Source: Pseudomonas abieticivorans
GTDB lineage: Bacteria; Pseudomonadota; Gammaproteobacteria; Pseudomonadales; Pseudomonadaceae
Reading direction: 5' to 3'
NCBI RefSeq assembly: GCF_023509015.1
Contig: NZ_CP094975.1
Span: 3,961,501 to 4,025,500 of the forward strand
Length of the DNA stretch: 64,000 nucleotides
The notes beneath the pieces are model-generated. The model saw only the letters and a program-made list of their open reading frames with translations, did not search any database and was not told where the DNA came from. Position 1 is the first letter of the stretch; every line of letters starts with the position of its first letter. Below, one piece after another: positions 46,103 to 57,665 of this stretch. Made by a program: the position numbers and the translations under genes.

Positions 46103-47452
46103 ATGAAAGCCTATGAAGTGAATTTTGATGGTCTGGTAGGGCCGACCCATAACTATGGTGGTTTGTCCTACGGCAACGTGGCCTCGCAGAGCAACAGCCA
46201 GCAGGGCTCCAACCCGCGGGAAGCGGCGCGCCAAGGCCTGGCCAAGATGAAAGCGCTGATGGACATGGGTTTCCAGCAAGGCGTGTTGGCCCCCCAGGAG
46301 CGCCCGGACGTCGCCGCCCTGCGCAAGTTGGGCTTTGCCGGTAGCGATGCCCAGGTGATCGAGCGCGCGGCCCGCGAGGCGATGCCGCTGCTGGTTGCCA
46401 GTTGCTCGGCATCGAGCATGTGGGTGGCCAACGCCGCCACGGTCAGCCCCAGTGCCGACACGGCTGATGGTCGCGTGCACTTCACCGCCGCCAACCTCAA
46501 TTGCAAATACCACCGCAGCATCGAACACCCCACCACCAGCCGCGTGCTGGGGGCCATGTTCGCCAATGACCAGCACTTCGCCCATCACGCCGCGTTGCCG
46601 GCCGTTGGTCAGTTCGGTGACGAAGGTGCGGCCAACCACACGCGCTTCTGCCGCCGCTATGGCGAGGCCGGGGTCGAGTTCTTCGTGTTTGGCCGCAGCG
46701 CCTTCGACACGCGCTACCCAGCGCCGCAAAAATACCCCGCGCGCCAGACCCTGGAAGCGTCCCAGGCCGTTGCGCGCTTGCACGGGCTGAGTGATGACGG
46801 CGTGGTCTACGCACAGCAGAACCCGGCGGTGATCGACCAGGGCGTGTTCCATAACGACGTGATCGCGGTGGGCAATGGCGAGCTGTTGTTCCATCACGAA
46901 GACGCCTTCCTCGATACCGAGGCGATGCTTGGCGAACTGCAGGCTAAACTGGCAAAACGTGGCGGCAATTTCCAATCGGTGTGCGTGCCGCGCGCCCAGG
47001 TCGCGGTGGAGGACGCAGTGCGTTCCTACCTGTTCAACAGCCAGCTGTTGAGCCGCGCCGATGGCTCGATGCTATTGATCGTGCCCGAGGAGTGCCGCGC
47101 CAATGAGCGCGTCTGGCAGTACCTGCAGCAATTGACCGCCCAGGGCGGGCCGGTTGCCGAGGTCAAGGTGTTCGACCTCAAGCAGAGCATGCAGAACGGC
47201 GGCGGCCCGGCGTGCCTGCGCCTGCGCGTGGCGTTGAATGAAACCGAGCTGGCCGCGGTCAACCCGGGGGTGATCATGACGCCGTCGCTGTATGACACGC
47301 TGACGGTCTGGGTCGACAAGCACTACCGCGATCGCCTCAGCGAAAGCGACCTGGCCGACCCTAAATTGCTGGTGGAATGCCGGACGGCATTGGATGAACT
47401 GACGCAAATCCTTAAACTGGGCGCGGTTTATCCATTCCAACTCCAACCTTGA
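46103..47452 (+). CDS. aruB: N-succinylarginine dihydrolase AruB
   Basis: The 449-residue AstB-family enzyme hydrolyses succinylarginine to succinylornithine, CO2 and ammonia. [20 protein letters not shown] is the diagnostic start; [20 protein letters not shown] and [19 protein letters not shown] contain active-site residues, and [14 protein letters not shown] holds the likely catalytic Cys of the amidinotransferase fold. The start ATG 46103 follows GGAGCC; a TTG two codons earlier is less likely. It lies 37 bases after aruD. Confidence 0.95.
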   Translation: MKAYEVNFDGLVGPTHNYGGLSYGNVASQSNSQQGSNPREAARQGLAKMKALMDMGFQQGVLAPQERPDVAALRKLGFAGSDAQVIERAAREAMPLLVASCSASSMWVANAATVSPSADTADGRVHFTAANLNCKYHRSIEHPTTSRVLGAMFANDQHFAHHAALPAVGQFGDEGAANHTRFCRRYGEAGVEFFVFGRSAFDTRYPAPQKYPARQTLEASQAVARLHGLSDDGVVYAQQNPAVIDQGVFHNDVIAVGNGELLFHHEDAFLDTEAMLGELQAKLAKRGGNFQSVCVPRAQVAVEDAVRSYLFNSQLLSRADGSMLLIVPEECRANERVWQYLQQLTAQGGPVAEVKVFDLKQSMQNGGGPACLRLRVALNETELAAVNPGVIMTPSLYDTLTVWVDKHYRDRLSESDLADPKLLVECRTALDELTQILKLGAVYPFQLQP

Positions 47453-47465
47453 AGAGATTTCCCCT

Positions 47466-47756
47466 ATGACCGACGCCCTGCGGCTGATTCTTGAAGACAC
47501 CGACGGCACCCAGCTGGAAACCTCCTGCACCCGCCTTGCGGTGATCTGGCAAGGCAAAGAGGTATGGATCCAGCAAGACGGCCGCGGCCAGTTGCTGATC
47601 GGTGTCGACGTCGAAGAAGACGACGCCGAATACGCCAACCTGCTGTTGCGCCCCCTGGCCACCAACCTGGTCAGCCTGCAACTGGAAATGGAACCCGCCG
47701 ACGCTGGCGAGGAGGACGATCATGTCCATGGCCCGGATTGTGGCCACCAACACTAA
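47466..47756 (+). CDS. Conserved small protein in the aru operon (PA0900-like)
   Basis: The 96-residue acidic protein lies between aruB and aruE, as PA0900 does in P. aeruginosa. The middle, AVIWQGKEVWIQQDGRGQLLI, looks like a small beta-rich fold. The last 12 residues (DHVHGPDCGHQH) are rich in His and Cys and look like a metal-binding tail. There is no signal or membrane segment. Database entries sometimes call such proteins topoisomerase II, for which I see no support. It is spaced 13 bases from aruB and 12 from aruE, so it is surely in the operon. Its role there is unknown. Confidence 0.85.
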   Translation: MTDALRLILEDTDGTQLETSCTRLAVIWQGKEVWIQQDGRGQLLIGVDVEEDDAEYANLLLRPLATNLVSLQLEMEPADAGEEDDHVHGPDCGHQH

Positions 47757-47768
47757 GGACTGACGCCT

Positions 47769-48779
47769 ATGCTCGCCCTCGGCAAGCTGCTTGAATTGAC
47801 CCTCGCCGGCCGTGAGCCCGCAGAGAAAACTCAGCTGACCGTCGAAGGCGTGCGAATGCGCTGGTTGGGCGAGGGGGCCCTGGAGGTCCGCCCGCCCGAG
47901 GCTCGCGATAACGGCATGGACCTGCTGCTGTCCGCGGGCATCCATGGTAACGAGACAGCGCCGATCGAGTTGCTCGATACCCTTTTGCATGACATCGCCC
48001 GGGGTGATCTCAAGCCCCGCGCCCGTATTTTGTTCCTGTTCGGCAACCCCGAAGCGATTCGTCGCGGCGAGCGGTACCTGGAGCAGGACGTCAACCGCCT
48101 GTTCAATGGCCGGCACGAGATGTCCAGCGGCTTCGAAGCCATGCGCGCCTGCGAGCTGGAACGCCTGGCCAAGACCTTTTTCAGCGTGCCCGACCGCACC
48201 CGCCTGCACTATGACCTGCACACGGCGATTCGCGGTTCGCGCATCGAGCAGTTTGCCCTGTACCCCTGGAAGGAAGGCCGCGCCCACTCGCGCAGCGAAC
48301 TGGCCCGCCTGAGTGCCGCCGGCATGGACGCGGTGCTGCTGCAAAGCAAGGCGTCGATCACCTTCACCGCCTTCACCTATGAAACGCTCGATGCCGAGGC
48401 CTTTACCCTGGAACTGGGCAAGGCGCGGCCTTTCGGGCAAAACCAGCTGGTGAACCTGGAACGCCTGGAAACCCGCCTCAAGCAATTGATCGCGGGCGAG
48501 GAGCCGGCCCATGAGGCGCAATCGCTCAATGGCATGCAGCTATTCAGCGTGGCGCGGGAAATCATCAAGCACAGCGATGCCTTCCGCCTGCATTTGCCGG
48601 CCGATATCGAGAATTTTTCTGAGCTGCCCAAGGGCTATTTGCTGGCCGATGATTTGGCCGGTACCCGCTGGGTGGTAGAGGAGGAGGGGGCGCGGATTAT
48701 TTTCCCGAACCCCAAGGTGAAGAATGGGCTGCGGGCGGGGATACTGGTTGTGCCCAGTGATGGGGCGCAGTTGGTTTAA
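47769..48779 (+). CDS. aruE: Succinylglutamate desuccinylase AruE
   Basis: The 336-residue zinc enzyme of the AstE family has [19 protein letters not shown] with the His and Glu zinc ligands, [20 protein letters not shown], and [20 protein letters not shown] with the third ligand. It splits N-succinylglutamate into glutamate and succinate, the last AST step. It ends the aru operon; a REP pair follows and the next gene is convergent. It is a distant homologue of AotO encoded 10 kb upstream. Confidence 0.95.
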   Translation: MLALGKLLELTLAGREPAEKTQLTVEGVRMRWLGEGALEVRPPEARDNGMDLLLSAGIHGNETAPIELLDTLLHDIARGDLKPRARILFLFGNPEAIRRGERYLEQDVNRLFNGRHEMSSGFEAMRACELERLAKTFFSVPDRTRLHYDLHTAIRGSRIEQFALYPWKEGRAHSRSELARLSAAGMDAVLLQSKASITFTAFTYETLDAEAFTLELGKARPFGQNQLVNLERLETRLKQLIAGEEPAHEAQSLNGMQLFSVAREIIKHSDAFRLHLPADIENFSELPKGYLLADDLAGTRWVVEEEGARIIFPNPKVKNGLRAGILVVPSDGAQLV

Positions 48780-48792
48780 GAGCGGGTGGTCC

Positions 48793-48844
48793 TTTTCGCG
48801 GATAAATCCGCTCCTACACCGGTAGGAGCGAATTTATCCGCGAT
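48793..48844. repeat. REP-type palindromic pair between aruE and ribH
   Basis: TTTTCGCGGATAAATCCGCTC and the reverse unit GGTAGGAGCGAATTTATCCG lie between two convergent genes, with a short CTACACCGGTAG centre. Confidence 0.85.
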
Positions 48845-48861
48845 GCATTCAACGCAATCGA

Positions 48862-49365
48862 TCAGACCGCGACTTTGTGCTGTGGCTGCAACCGGCGCAG
48901 CGCACGCACCTTTTGCAGGGTATCGGCACAGGTACGCGCCGCTTCCTGGCCTTTGTGCAGGAAGTGGTTGAAGAAATAGTGGTGATGCTCTTCGCCATGG
49001 AAGTTGTGCGGCGTCAGCGACACCGAGAACACCGGCACTTCGGTTTCCAGCTGCACTTGCATCAGTGCGTTGACCACCGTGCCTGCGACGAAGTCGTGGC
49101 GGTAGATCCCGCCATCCACCACCAGGGCCGCACCGACGATACCGGCATAGCGGCCGGTCTTGGCCAGCAGCTTGGCGTGCAGGGGGATCTCAAAGGCGCC
49201 GCCGACTTCGTACACGTCGACATCGCTTTCCTGATAGCCAAGCTTGACGATTTCTTCGAGGAAGCCCTTTTTGGCCTGATCGACAATATCCTTGTGCCAG
49301 CAGGCCTGGATAAAGGCGATGCGCTCGTTCGGGTGGCTTTTGCTATCGATTGCAGTGGGTTGCAT
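48862..49365 (-). CDS. ribH: 6,7-dimethyl-8-ribityllumazine synthase, type II (RibH2)
   Basis: The 167-residue enzyme makes the lumazine precursor of riboflavin. RIAFIQACWHKDIVDQAKKG, VDVYEVGGAFEIPLHAKLLA and ALVVDGGIYRHDFVAGTVVN are family marks, and the SLTPHNFHGEEHHHYFFNHF stretch with many His is typical of the decameric type II form known from Brucella and Mesorhizobium. It stands apart from other riboflavin genes. An FMN riboswitch fills its leader, and an AGGAG ribosome site is partly inside a hairpin, so it is switched off when FMN is ample. Confidence 0.93.
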   Translation of the reverse strand: MQPTAIDSKSHPNERIAFIQACWHKDIVDQAKKGFLEEIVKLGYQESDVDVYEVGGAFEIPLHAKLLAKTGRYAGIVGAALVVDGGIYRHDFVAGTVVNALMQVQLETEVPVFSVSLTPHNFHGEEHHHYFFNHFLHKGQEAARTCADTLQKVRALRRLQPQHKVAV

Positions 49366-49376
49366 TTACGTTGACT

Positions 49377-49397
49377 CCTGTTTAATAAAAAAACAGG
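49377..49397 (-). promoter_or_regulatory. Hairpin masking the ribH ribosome site
   Basis: On the minus strand CCTGTTT and AAACAGG form a seven-pair stem around a short T/A loop. The AGG of the second arm is the start of the AGGAG ribosome site. It is a plausible expression platform of the FMN riboswitch upstream. Confidence 0.5.
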
Positions 49398-49461
49398 GCA
49401 GTTGGATCGAATGGGATTCCAGGGTACGCGGCGTGCGCCTGCGGCCCTTCGGTGCCAATCC

Positions 49462-49612
49462 CGTTCTCTCTTCATCCGGACTATGACCGTCGGCCCCGGG
49501 ATCACACCGGGTCTGCTGACCTTGCCAGGCTGTTGGCCTGCCAAGCGCTCGCGGGCTAGACGCATTGCGCGCCATTACCGCCGGTGGGGAATCGCACCCC
49601 GCCCTGAGAACG
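49462..49612 (-). promoter_or_regulatory. FMN riboswitch (RFN element)
   Basis: Read leftward, it carries the conserved blocks of the RFN element in order: CGTTCTCAGGGCGGGGTG, CCCCACCGGCGGTA, AGCCCGCGAGC, GGTCAGCAGA, then GCCGACGGTCATAGTCCGGA and GAGAGAACG. The outer stem CGTTCTC/GAGAACG closes it. It lies about 100 bases before ribH; the gene-free 49366-49816 also includes the upstream region of ltaE. Confidence 0.96.
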
Positions 49613-49816
49613 TTGCCGCCTTTGCGTGGCGGCGGGGATTTTTTATCACATATTTTGAATAAGTGCATCGTTTGGCAACTAACGATTTAGTCGTAGGTGA
49701 AGCTGTATTCATCCATTTGTTCTTGATTATCAACACGCAAGGCCTCAGTAATAAGCGGTGGCACATGGAAAATCGCCACCTGTAGCCATCGTGCGACCCT
49801 ACCCCGAGGAGCCTTC

Positions 49817-50821
49817 ATGCCCGCCATCGACCTTCGAAGCGACACTGTCACCCTGCCCACCGCCGGCATGCTTGACGCCATGACCCAGGCGCCATTGGGC
49901 GATGACGTGTACGGCGAAGACCCGACCGTCAACCGCCTGGAGGCAGAGCTTGCCGCGCGGCTAGGTTTTGCTGCCGGGCTATTCGTGCCCACCGGCACCA
50001 TGAGCAACCTGCTGGGGTTGATGGCCCATTGCGAACGCGGCGATGAATACATCGTTGGCCAGCAAGCCCACACTTATAAGTACGAAGGCGGCGGCGCGGC
50101 GGTACTCGGTTCGATCCAGCCGCAACCCTTGACCGTGAAGGCCGATGGTTCGCTGGACCTGGCCGAGGTGGTTGCAGCGATCAAGCCCGATGATTTTCAC
50201 TTCGCCCGCACCCGTCTGCTAGCCCTGGAAAACACCATGCAAGGCAAGGTGCTGGCGCTCGACTACTTGGCAGCCGCTCGTCGGCTGACCCGTGAACACG
50301 GCTTGGCCCTGCACTTGGACGGTGCGCGGCTGTATAACGCGGCGGTTAAACTGGGGGTTGACGCCCGTGTGATCGCCGGGCATTTCGACTCGGTGTCGGT
50401 GTGCCTATCCAAAGGCCTGGGCGCGCCAGTGGGTTCGGTACTGTGCGGTTCCACCGAGCTGATCGGCAAGGCTCGCCGCCTGCGCAAGATGGTGGGTGGC
50501 GGCATGCGCCAGGCCGGTGTGTTGGCGGCGGCCGGGCTGTATGCATTGGATCATCAGGTGGATCGCCTGGCCCAGGACCATGCAAACGCCGCCCGCTTGG
50601 GCGAAGGCCTGCTTGCATTGGGCTATGAGGTGGAGCCGGTGCAAACCAACATGGTGTACGTGCACTTGGGCGAGCGTGCCGAGGCCCTGAAGGCCCTGGC
50701 CGCCGAGCGAGGCATCGCCCTGAGTGCGGCTGCACGCTTGCGCATGGTCACCCATTTGAATGTAGACACCGCGCAAATCGACGCAGTCATCGCCTTATTC
50801 GCCGATTTCGCCCGTAAATGA
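49817..50821 (+). CDS. ltaE: Low-specificity L-threonine aldolase
   Basis: The 334-residue PLP enzyme splits L-threonine and L-allo-threonine into glycine and acetaldehyde. It opens with [19 protein letters not shown], then [28 protein letters not shown] and [14 protein letters not shown] bind the cofactor, and [18 protein letters not shown] holds the PLP lysine. A GAGGAG site lies nine bases before the ATG. It is monocistronic or just ahead of alaS, whose start is 145 bases downstream. Confidence 0.95.
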   Translation: MPAIDLRSDTVTLPTAGMLDAMTQAPLGDDVYGEDPTVNRLEAELAARLGFAAGLFVPTGTMSNLLGLMAHCERGDEYIVGQQAHTYKYEGGGAAVLGSIQPQPLTVKADGSLDLAEVVAAIKPDDFHFARTRLLALENTMQGKVLALDYLAAARRLTREHGLALHLDGARLYNAAVKLGVDARVIAGHFDSVSVCLSKGLGAPVGSVLCGSTELIGKARRLRKMVGGGMRQAGVLAAAGLYALDHQVDRLAQDHANAARLGEGLLALGYEVEPVQTNMVYVHLGERAEALKALAAERGIALSAAARLRMVTHLNVDTAQIDAVIALFADFARK

Positions 50822-50965
50822 CCGACTGGCCGTCCAATAGACGGCCCAGAACGTATAAACACACTGTACCGAGGCGCAAGGGCCGATATAATGCGGCCCT
50901 TTGCCGTCGCTACGTCAATTGACGTTATGCACTTGCCTCTGGCCGCAGTCTCCGTGGAAGAACCT

Positions 50966-53590
<2,625 letters not shown>

Positions 53591-53696
53591 CCCTGGCCTG
53601 AGCCGTCCCTGGGGCCGTTGTCTAGTAGCGGCGCCAGGTGCTTTACGTAGCATGAATGTTTAATGGGCGCCCTTCACGGGCTGAGGCGGCATTGAA

Positions 53697-54929
53697 ATGG
53701 CTTTGATCGTACAGAAATTCGGAGGCACCTCCGTCGGCTCCGTCGAGCGCATCGAGCAGGTGGCCGAGAAGGTTAAAAAATTCCGCGAAGCCGGTGACGA
53801 CCTGGTGGTTGTACTCTCTGCGATGAGCGGCGAAACCAATCGCCTCATCGAACTGGCCAAGCAAATCAGTGATCAGCCGGTTCCACGAGAACTGGACGTG
53901 ATCGTGTCCACCGGGGAGCAGGTCACCATCGCCTTGCTCGCCATGGCGCTGATCAAGCGCGGTATCCCGGCCGTTTCCTACACCGGTAACCAGGTTCGCA
54001 TCCTCACCGACAGCGCGCACAATAAAGCGCGCATCCTGCAGATCGACGATCAGAAGATTCGTGGCGATCTGAAGGCCGGGCGTGTGGTTGTCGTGGCCGG
54101 TTTCCAAGGCGTGGACGAGCACGGCAATATCACCACCCTGGGTCGTGGCGGCTCGGACACCACTGGCGTGGCCCTGGCGGCCGCGCTGAAGGCTGATGAG
54201 TGCCAGATCTACACCGACGTCGACGGTGTCTACACCACCGACCCGCGCGTCGTTTCCAGCGCCCAGCGCCTGGACAAGATCACCTTCGAAGAGATGCTGG
54301 AAATGGCCAGCCTCGGGTCCAAGGTGTTGCAGATCCGTGCCGTCGAGTTCGCCGGCAAGTACAACGTCCCGCTGCGCGTGTTGCACAGCTTCCAGGAGGG
54401 TCCGGGCACCCTCATTACTATCGATGAAGAGGAATCCATGGAACAGCCGATCATTTCCGGCATCGCCTTCAACCGCGATGAAGCCAAGCTGACCATCCGT
54501 GGCGTGCCAGACACCCCGGGCGTGGCCTTCAAGATCCTGGGCCCGATCAGCGCGGCCAACATCGAAGTCGACATGATCGTGCAGAATGTCTCGCACGATA
54601 ACACCACCGACTTCACCTTCACCGTGCACCGCAACGACTACCAGGCGGCCCTGCAGGTGCTGGAGAACACCGCCAGCGAAATCGGCGCGCGCCAGGTGAT
54701 CGGCGACACCAAGATCGCCAAGGTGTCGATCGTAGGCGTTGGCATGCGTTCGCACGCAGGTGTGGCCAGCCGGATGTTCGAGGCCTTGGCCAAGGAGAGC
54801 ATCAATATCCAGATGATCTCCACCTCCGAGATCAAGGTGTCGGTGGTCATTGAAGAGAAGTACCTGGAGCTGGCCGTGCGTGCACTGCACACCGCTTTCG
54901 AGCTGGACGCGGCCCGACAGGGCGAGTAA
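53697..54929 (+). CDS. lysC: Aspartate kinase
   Basis: The 410-residue enzyme phosphorylates aspartate, the first step to Lys, Thr, Met and diaminopimelate. VQKFGGTSVGSVERI starts the kinase fold; VVLSAMSGETNRLIE and GRGGSDTTGVALAAALKADE are ATP/Asp-binding blocks. Two ACT domains follow (about 265-410), with GVPDTPGVAFKILGPIS and VGVGMRSHAGVASRMFEAL, where Lys and Thr would inhibit. A GAGGCGGC site precedes the ATG. A strong terminator separates it from rsmA. Confidence 0.97.
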   Translation: MALIVQKFGGTSVGSVERIEQVAEKVKKFREAGDDLVVVLSAMSGETNRLIELAKQISDQPVPRELDVIVSTGEQVTIALLAMALIKRGIPAVSYTGNQVRILTDSAHNKARILQIDDQKIRGDLKAGRVVVVAGFQGVDEHGNITTLGRGGSDTTGVALAAALKADECQIYTDVDGVYTTDPRVVSSAQRLDKITFEEMLEMASLGSKVLQIRAVEFAGKYNVPLRVLHSFQEGPGTLITIDEEESMEQPIISGIAFNRDEAKLTIRGVPDTPGVAFKILGPISAANIEVDMIVQNVSHDNTTDFTFTVHRNDYQAALQVLENTASEIGARQVIGDTKIAKVSIVGVGMRSHAGVASRMFEALAKESINIQMISTSEIKVSVVIEEKYLELAVRALHTAFELDAARQGE

Positions 54930-54939
54930 CACGTTTTCC

Positions 54940-54974
54940 AAAAGGCGCGGCTAGTCCGCGCCTTTTGTTTTTTT
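54940..54974 (+). terminator. Rho-independent terminator after lysC
   Basis: AAAAGGCGCGG and CCGCGCCTTTT form an 11-pair stem around CTAGT, followed by a run of T. Confidence 0.93.
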
Positions 54975-55101
54975 GAGCGGTGCGCGTGTTTTGCGCGCGC
55001 TGGTCAATACTTAGGCGTAGGGCTATGGCCAACTGGCTGTAGGCCCAAGCCCTTTTTTGCAGACTGTGTGTCCCTGAACTGTATTGCGTGAGGAGAAAGG
55101 T

Positions 55102-55290
55102 ATGCTGATTCTGACTCGTCGGTGCGCAGAGAGCCTTATCATTGGCGATGGCGAAATCACCGTGACCGTGCTCGGCGTCAAAGGAAATCAAGTGCGGATC
55201 GGTGTCAACGCCCCCAAGGAGGTAGCCGTTCACCGTGAGGAAATTTACCTGAGAATCAAGAAAGAGAAGGACGAAGAACCAAGTCATTAA
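55102..55290 (+). CDS. rsmA: RNA-binding global regulator RsmA (CsrA)
   Basis: The 62-residue CsrA-family protein binds GGA motifs in mRNA leaders and represses secondary metabolism and secretion in pseudomonads. [20 protein letters not shown] and [19 protein letters not shown] include the conserved RNA-binding residues (L4, R7, R44 in the VHREEI block). The start at 55102 follows AGGAGAAAGG; six upstream codons are not needed. It lies after lysC and before the tRNA-Ser gene, its usual place in Pseudomonas. It is itself held in check by Rsm RNAs, not found here. Confidence 0.97.
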   Translation: MLILTRRCAESLIIGDGEITVTVLGVKGNQVRIGVNAPKEVAVHREEIYLRIKKEKDEEPSH

Positions 55291-55309
55291 TTTTTATTGA
55301 ATTTTAGGT

Positions 55310-55338
55310 TTGCAAACGGGGAAAAGGATGGTTATTAT
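55310..55338 (+). promoter_or_regulatory. Promoter of tRNA-Ser
   Basis: TTGCAA (55310-55315) and TATTAT (55333-55338) are 17 bases apart, 14 bases before the mature tRNA-Ser end. Confidence 0.65.
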
Positions 55339-55352
55339 ACGCCCCGTGTTGC

Positions 55353-55443
55353 GGAGAGCTGGCCGAGTGGCCGAAGGCGCTCCCCTGCTAAGGGAGTACA
55401 CCTCAAAAGGGTGTCGGGGGTTCGAATCCCCCGTTCTCCGCCA
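55353..55443 (+). tRNA. tRNA-Ser (anticodon GCT)
   Basis: A 91-base class II tRNA with long variable arm and encoded CCA. The acceptor GGAGAGC pairs with GTTCTCC, the anticodon loop reads CTGCTAA, and the T-arm is GGGGGTTCGAATCCCCC. Confidence 0.97.
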
Positions 55444-55508
55444 TTATTTGTTTAGTGCGTTAGATTCTGGCTTCTTCGGTAAGTGTTTGAAATTACTAGA
55501 AAAAGTGC

Positions 55509-55536
55509 TTTACAAAAGAAATTAACGACCTATAAT
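55509..55536 (+). promoter_or_regulatory. Promoter of the tRNA-Arg pair
   Basis: TTTACA (55509-55514) and a perfect TATAAT (55531-55536) with a 16-base spacer lie 14 bases before the first tRNA-Arg. Confidence 0.7.
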
Positions 55537-55550
55537 GCGCGGCAACAAAT

Positions 55551-55627
55551 GCACTCGTAGCTCAGCTGGATAGAGTACTCGGCTACGAACCGAGCGGTCA
55601 CAGGTTCGAATCCTGTCGAGTGCACCA
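55551..55627 (+). tRNA. tRNA-Arg (anticodon ACG), copy 1
   Basis: A 77-base cloverleaf with encoded CCA. The acceptor GCACTCG pairs with CGAGTGC and the anticodon loop reads CTACGAA. It is identical to the copy 81 bases downstream. Confidence 0.97.
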
Positions 55628-55708
55628 TTTAAGAAGTCTGTTTCGGTAACGAAAGAGGTTTCTGCTTCAAGCCAGTGGTAACCTGGTGCTGTACTAAAAT
55701 ACCATCGT

Positions 55709-55785
55709 GCACTCGTAGCTCAGCTGGATAGAGTACTCGGCTACGAACCGAGCGGTCACAGGTTCGAATCCTGTCGAGTGCACCA
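55709..55785 (+). tRNA. tRNA-Arg (anticodon ACG), copy 2
   Basis: This 77-base gene is identical to copy 1 over its whole length; the spacer between them is not repeated. It shares the transcript and is followed by a strong terminator. Confidence 0.97.
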
Positions 55786-55792
55786 TACACCG

Positions 55793-55827
55793 AAAAGCCC
55801 GAATCGAAAGATTCGGGCTTTTTTTTG
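55793..55827 (+). terminator. Rho-independent terminator of the tRNA-Arg unit
   Basis: AAAAGCCCGAATC and GATTCGGGCTTTT form a 13-pair stem around a four-base loop with a T run, just after the second tRNA-Arg. The rest of the gap to mgtE (to 56111) holds only short hairpins. Confidence 0.93.
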
Positions 55828-56071
55828 TCCGCGTTTTTTCGGCGGGCACCGACACATCCCGAAACGTGTGTTTTTCCTTCAAGGCTTGTCGTCTCATCCC
55901 ATATGAGAAAACGGTCGCAACCACTTGTTCTAGCCAGTTTTTTTAGCCGCACCCCGTTACAAGCGGTGTATGATTGCGCCCGTCAGCCCCGCCGGGGCTT
56001 TGGAACATTTCCATGGACTTACCCAGTAGTTACTCAATAATTTGTGTCACCAATCAAGAATCGACTGATTG

Positions 56072-56100
56072 ATCCCCAGGCGTGCTCCGCTGCTGGGGAT
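56072..56100 (+). promoter_or_regulatory. Leader hairpin next to the mgtE ribosome site
   Basis: ATCCCCAG and CTGGGGAT form a perfect eight-pair stem with a 13-base loop; the GGAG ribosome site follows at once. It could influence mgtE translation; no known Mg-sensing motif is recognised. Confidence 0.4.
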
Positions 56101-56111
56101 GGAGTTCGCCT

Positions 56112-57554
56112 ATGACTGAAATCGAAGTAAGAAAGCCGCAAGACAGCCTGCAGGACCGCCTGGCCCAAGTGGTCGAGCTGCTGCAGCGTCAGCGTGTCGT
56201 CGAAGACCTGACCCACCGTCAGGAAGGTCAGCACCATGACCGCGTGGAAAACCTTGTACACCGGCAAAACCTGGTAGAGCTGCAACGCAAGCTCGATGAC
56301 CTGCACTCCGCCGACGTTGCCTACATACTCGAAGCCTTGCCCCTGGAAGACCGCCTGACCGTCTGGCAGTTGGTCAAGGTCGAACGCGACGGCGACATCC
56401 TGCTCGAAGTGTCCGACTCGGTGCGTGAAACCCTGATCGCCGACATGGACGATCACGAGCTCCTGGCCGCGGCCAAGGAGATGGACGCCGATGAACTGGC
56501 CGACCTGGCCCCCGAGCTGCCCCGTGACGTCGTTCACGAGCTGATGGAGACCCTCGACGCCCAGCAGCGCGAACGCGTGCGTTCGGCCCTGAGCTACGAC
56601 GAGGAGCAGGTCGGTGCGTTGATGGACTTCGAGATGGTCACCATCCGCGAAGACGTCAGCCTGGAAGTGGTGTTGCGTTACCTGCGCCGCCTCAAGGAGT
56701 TGCCAGGCCACACCGACAAACTGTTCGTGGTGGACACCGACGGCATCCTCAAGGGCGTGCTGCCGATCAAGCGTTTGCTGGTCAATGACCCGGACAAGCA
56801 GGTTGGCGAAGTCATGGCCAACGACCCGGTGTCGTTCCACCCCGATGAAGACGCCTACGACGCTGCGCAGGCTTTCGAGCGTTACGACCTGATCTCGGCC
56901 CCGGTGGTCGACAAGAATTCGCGGCTGATCGGCCGCCTGACCATCGACGAGATGGTCGACCTGATTCGTGAAGAAAGCGAAACCGAAGTCCTCAACATGG
57001 CTGGCTTGCGCGAAGAGGAAGACATCTTCGCCTCGGTGTGGCGCTCGCTGCGCAACCGTTGGTCGTGGCTGGCAGTCAATTTGATCACGGCGTTCATCGC
57101 CTCGCGGGTCATCGGCCTGTTTGAAGGCTCCATTGAAAAGCTGGTGGCCTTGGCCGCGTTGATGCCCATCGTTGCAGGGATTGGCGGCAACTCGGGCAAC
57201 CAGACTATCACCATGATCGTGCGCGCCATGGCGCTGGACCAGGTGAGCACGGGCAATACCTCGCGCTTGCTGCGCAAGGAGCTGGCGGTGTCGTTGATCA
57301 ACGGCATTATCTGGGGCGGGGTGATTGGCGTGGTCGCCTACCTGCTGTACGGCAGCTGGTCACTGGGGCTGGTGATGACGGCGGCGATGACGCTCAACCT
57401 GTTGCTGGCGGCGCTGATGGGGGTGACCATTCCGATGGCGCTGGCCAAACTGGGCCGCGACCCGGCCATGGGCTCCAGCGTGATGATCACGGCGGTGACC
57501 GACAGTGGCGGGTTCTTTATTTTCCTGGGGTTGGCGACGTTGTTCTTGATGTAA
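56112..57554 (+). CDS. mgtE: Magnesium transporter MgtE
   Basis: The 480-residue protein starts at ATG 56112 after GGAGTTCGCC. An N-terminal helical superhelix (about 35-165, ALPLEDRLTVWQLVKVERDG) is followed by two CBS domains (about 170-300; PVVDKNSRLIGRLTIDE). The membrane domain has five helices, with MPIVAGIGGNSGNQTITMIV and the pore-lining stretch MGSSVMITAVTDSGGFF. The cytosolic domains bind Mg and close the pore when internal Mg is high. It stands alone; a REP cluster follows. Confidence 0.95.
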   Translation: MTEIEVRKPQDSLQDRLAQVVELLQRQRVVEDLTHRQEGQHHDRVENLVHRQNLVELQRKLDDLHSADVAYILEALPLEDRLTVWQLVKVERDGDILLEVSDSVRETLIADMDDHELLAAAKEMDADELADLAPELPRDVVHELMETLDAQQRERVRSALSYDEEQVGALMDFEMVTIREDVSLEVVLRYLRRLKELPGHTDKLFVVDTDGILKGVLPIKRLLVNDPDKQVGEVMANDPVSFHPDEDAYDAAQAFERYDLISAPVVDKNSRLIGRLTIDEMVDLIREESETEVLNMAGLREEEDIFASVWRSLRNRWSWLAVNLITAFIASRVIGLFEGSIEKLVALAALMPIVAGIGGNSGNQTITMIVRAMALDQVSTGNTSRLLRKELAVSLINGIIWGGVIGVVAYLLYGSWSLGLVMTAAMTLNLLLAALMGVTIPMALAKLGRDPAMGSSVMITAVTDSGGFFIFLGLATLFLM

Positions 57555-57566
57555 CCGAGTTGCCTG

Positions 57567-57653
57567 CTTCGCGGATGAATCCGCTCCTACAGGGTGGTGG
57601 GATTTGCTTCGCGGAAGAATCCGCTCCCTGTAGGAGCGGATTTATCCGCGAAG
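57567..57653. repeat. REP-type palindrome cluster, three units
   Basis: Two units in one direction (GCTTCGCGGATGAATCCGCTC and GCTTCGCGGAAGAATCCGCTC) are followed by one inverted unit (GTAGGAGCGGATTTATCCGC), between convergent mgtE and the UPF0149 gene. Confidence 0.85.
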
Positions 57654-57665
57654 GGCGCACCGCTA

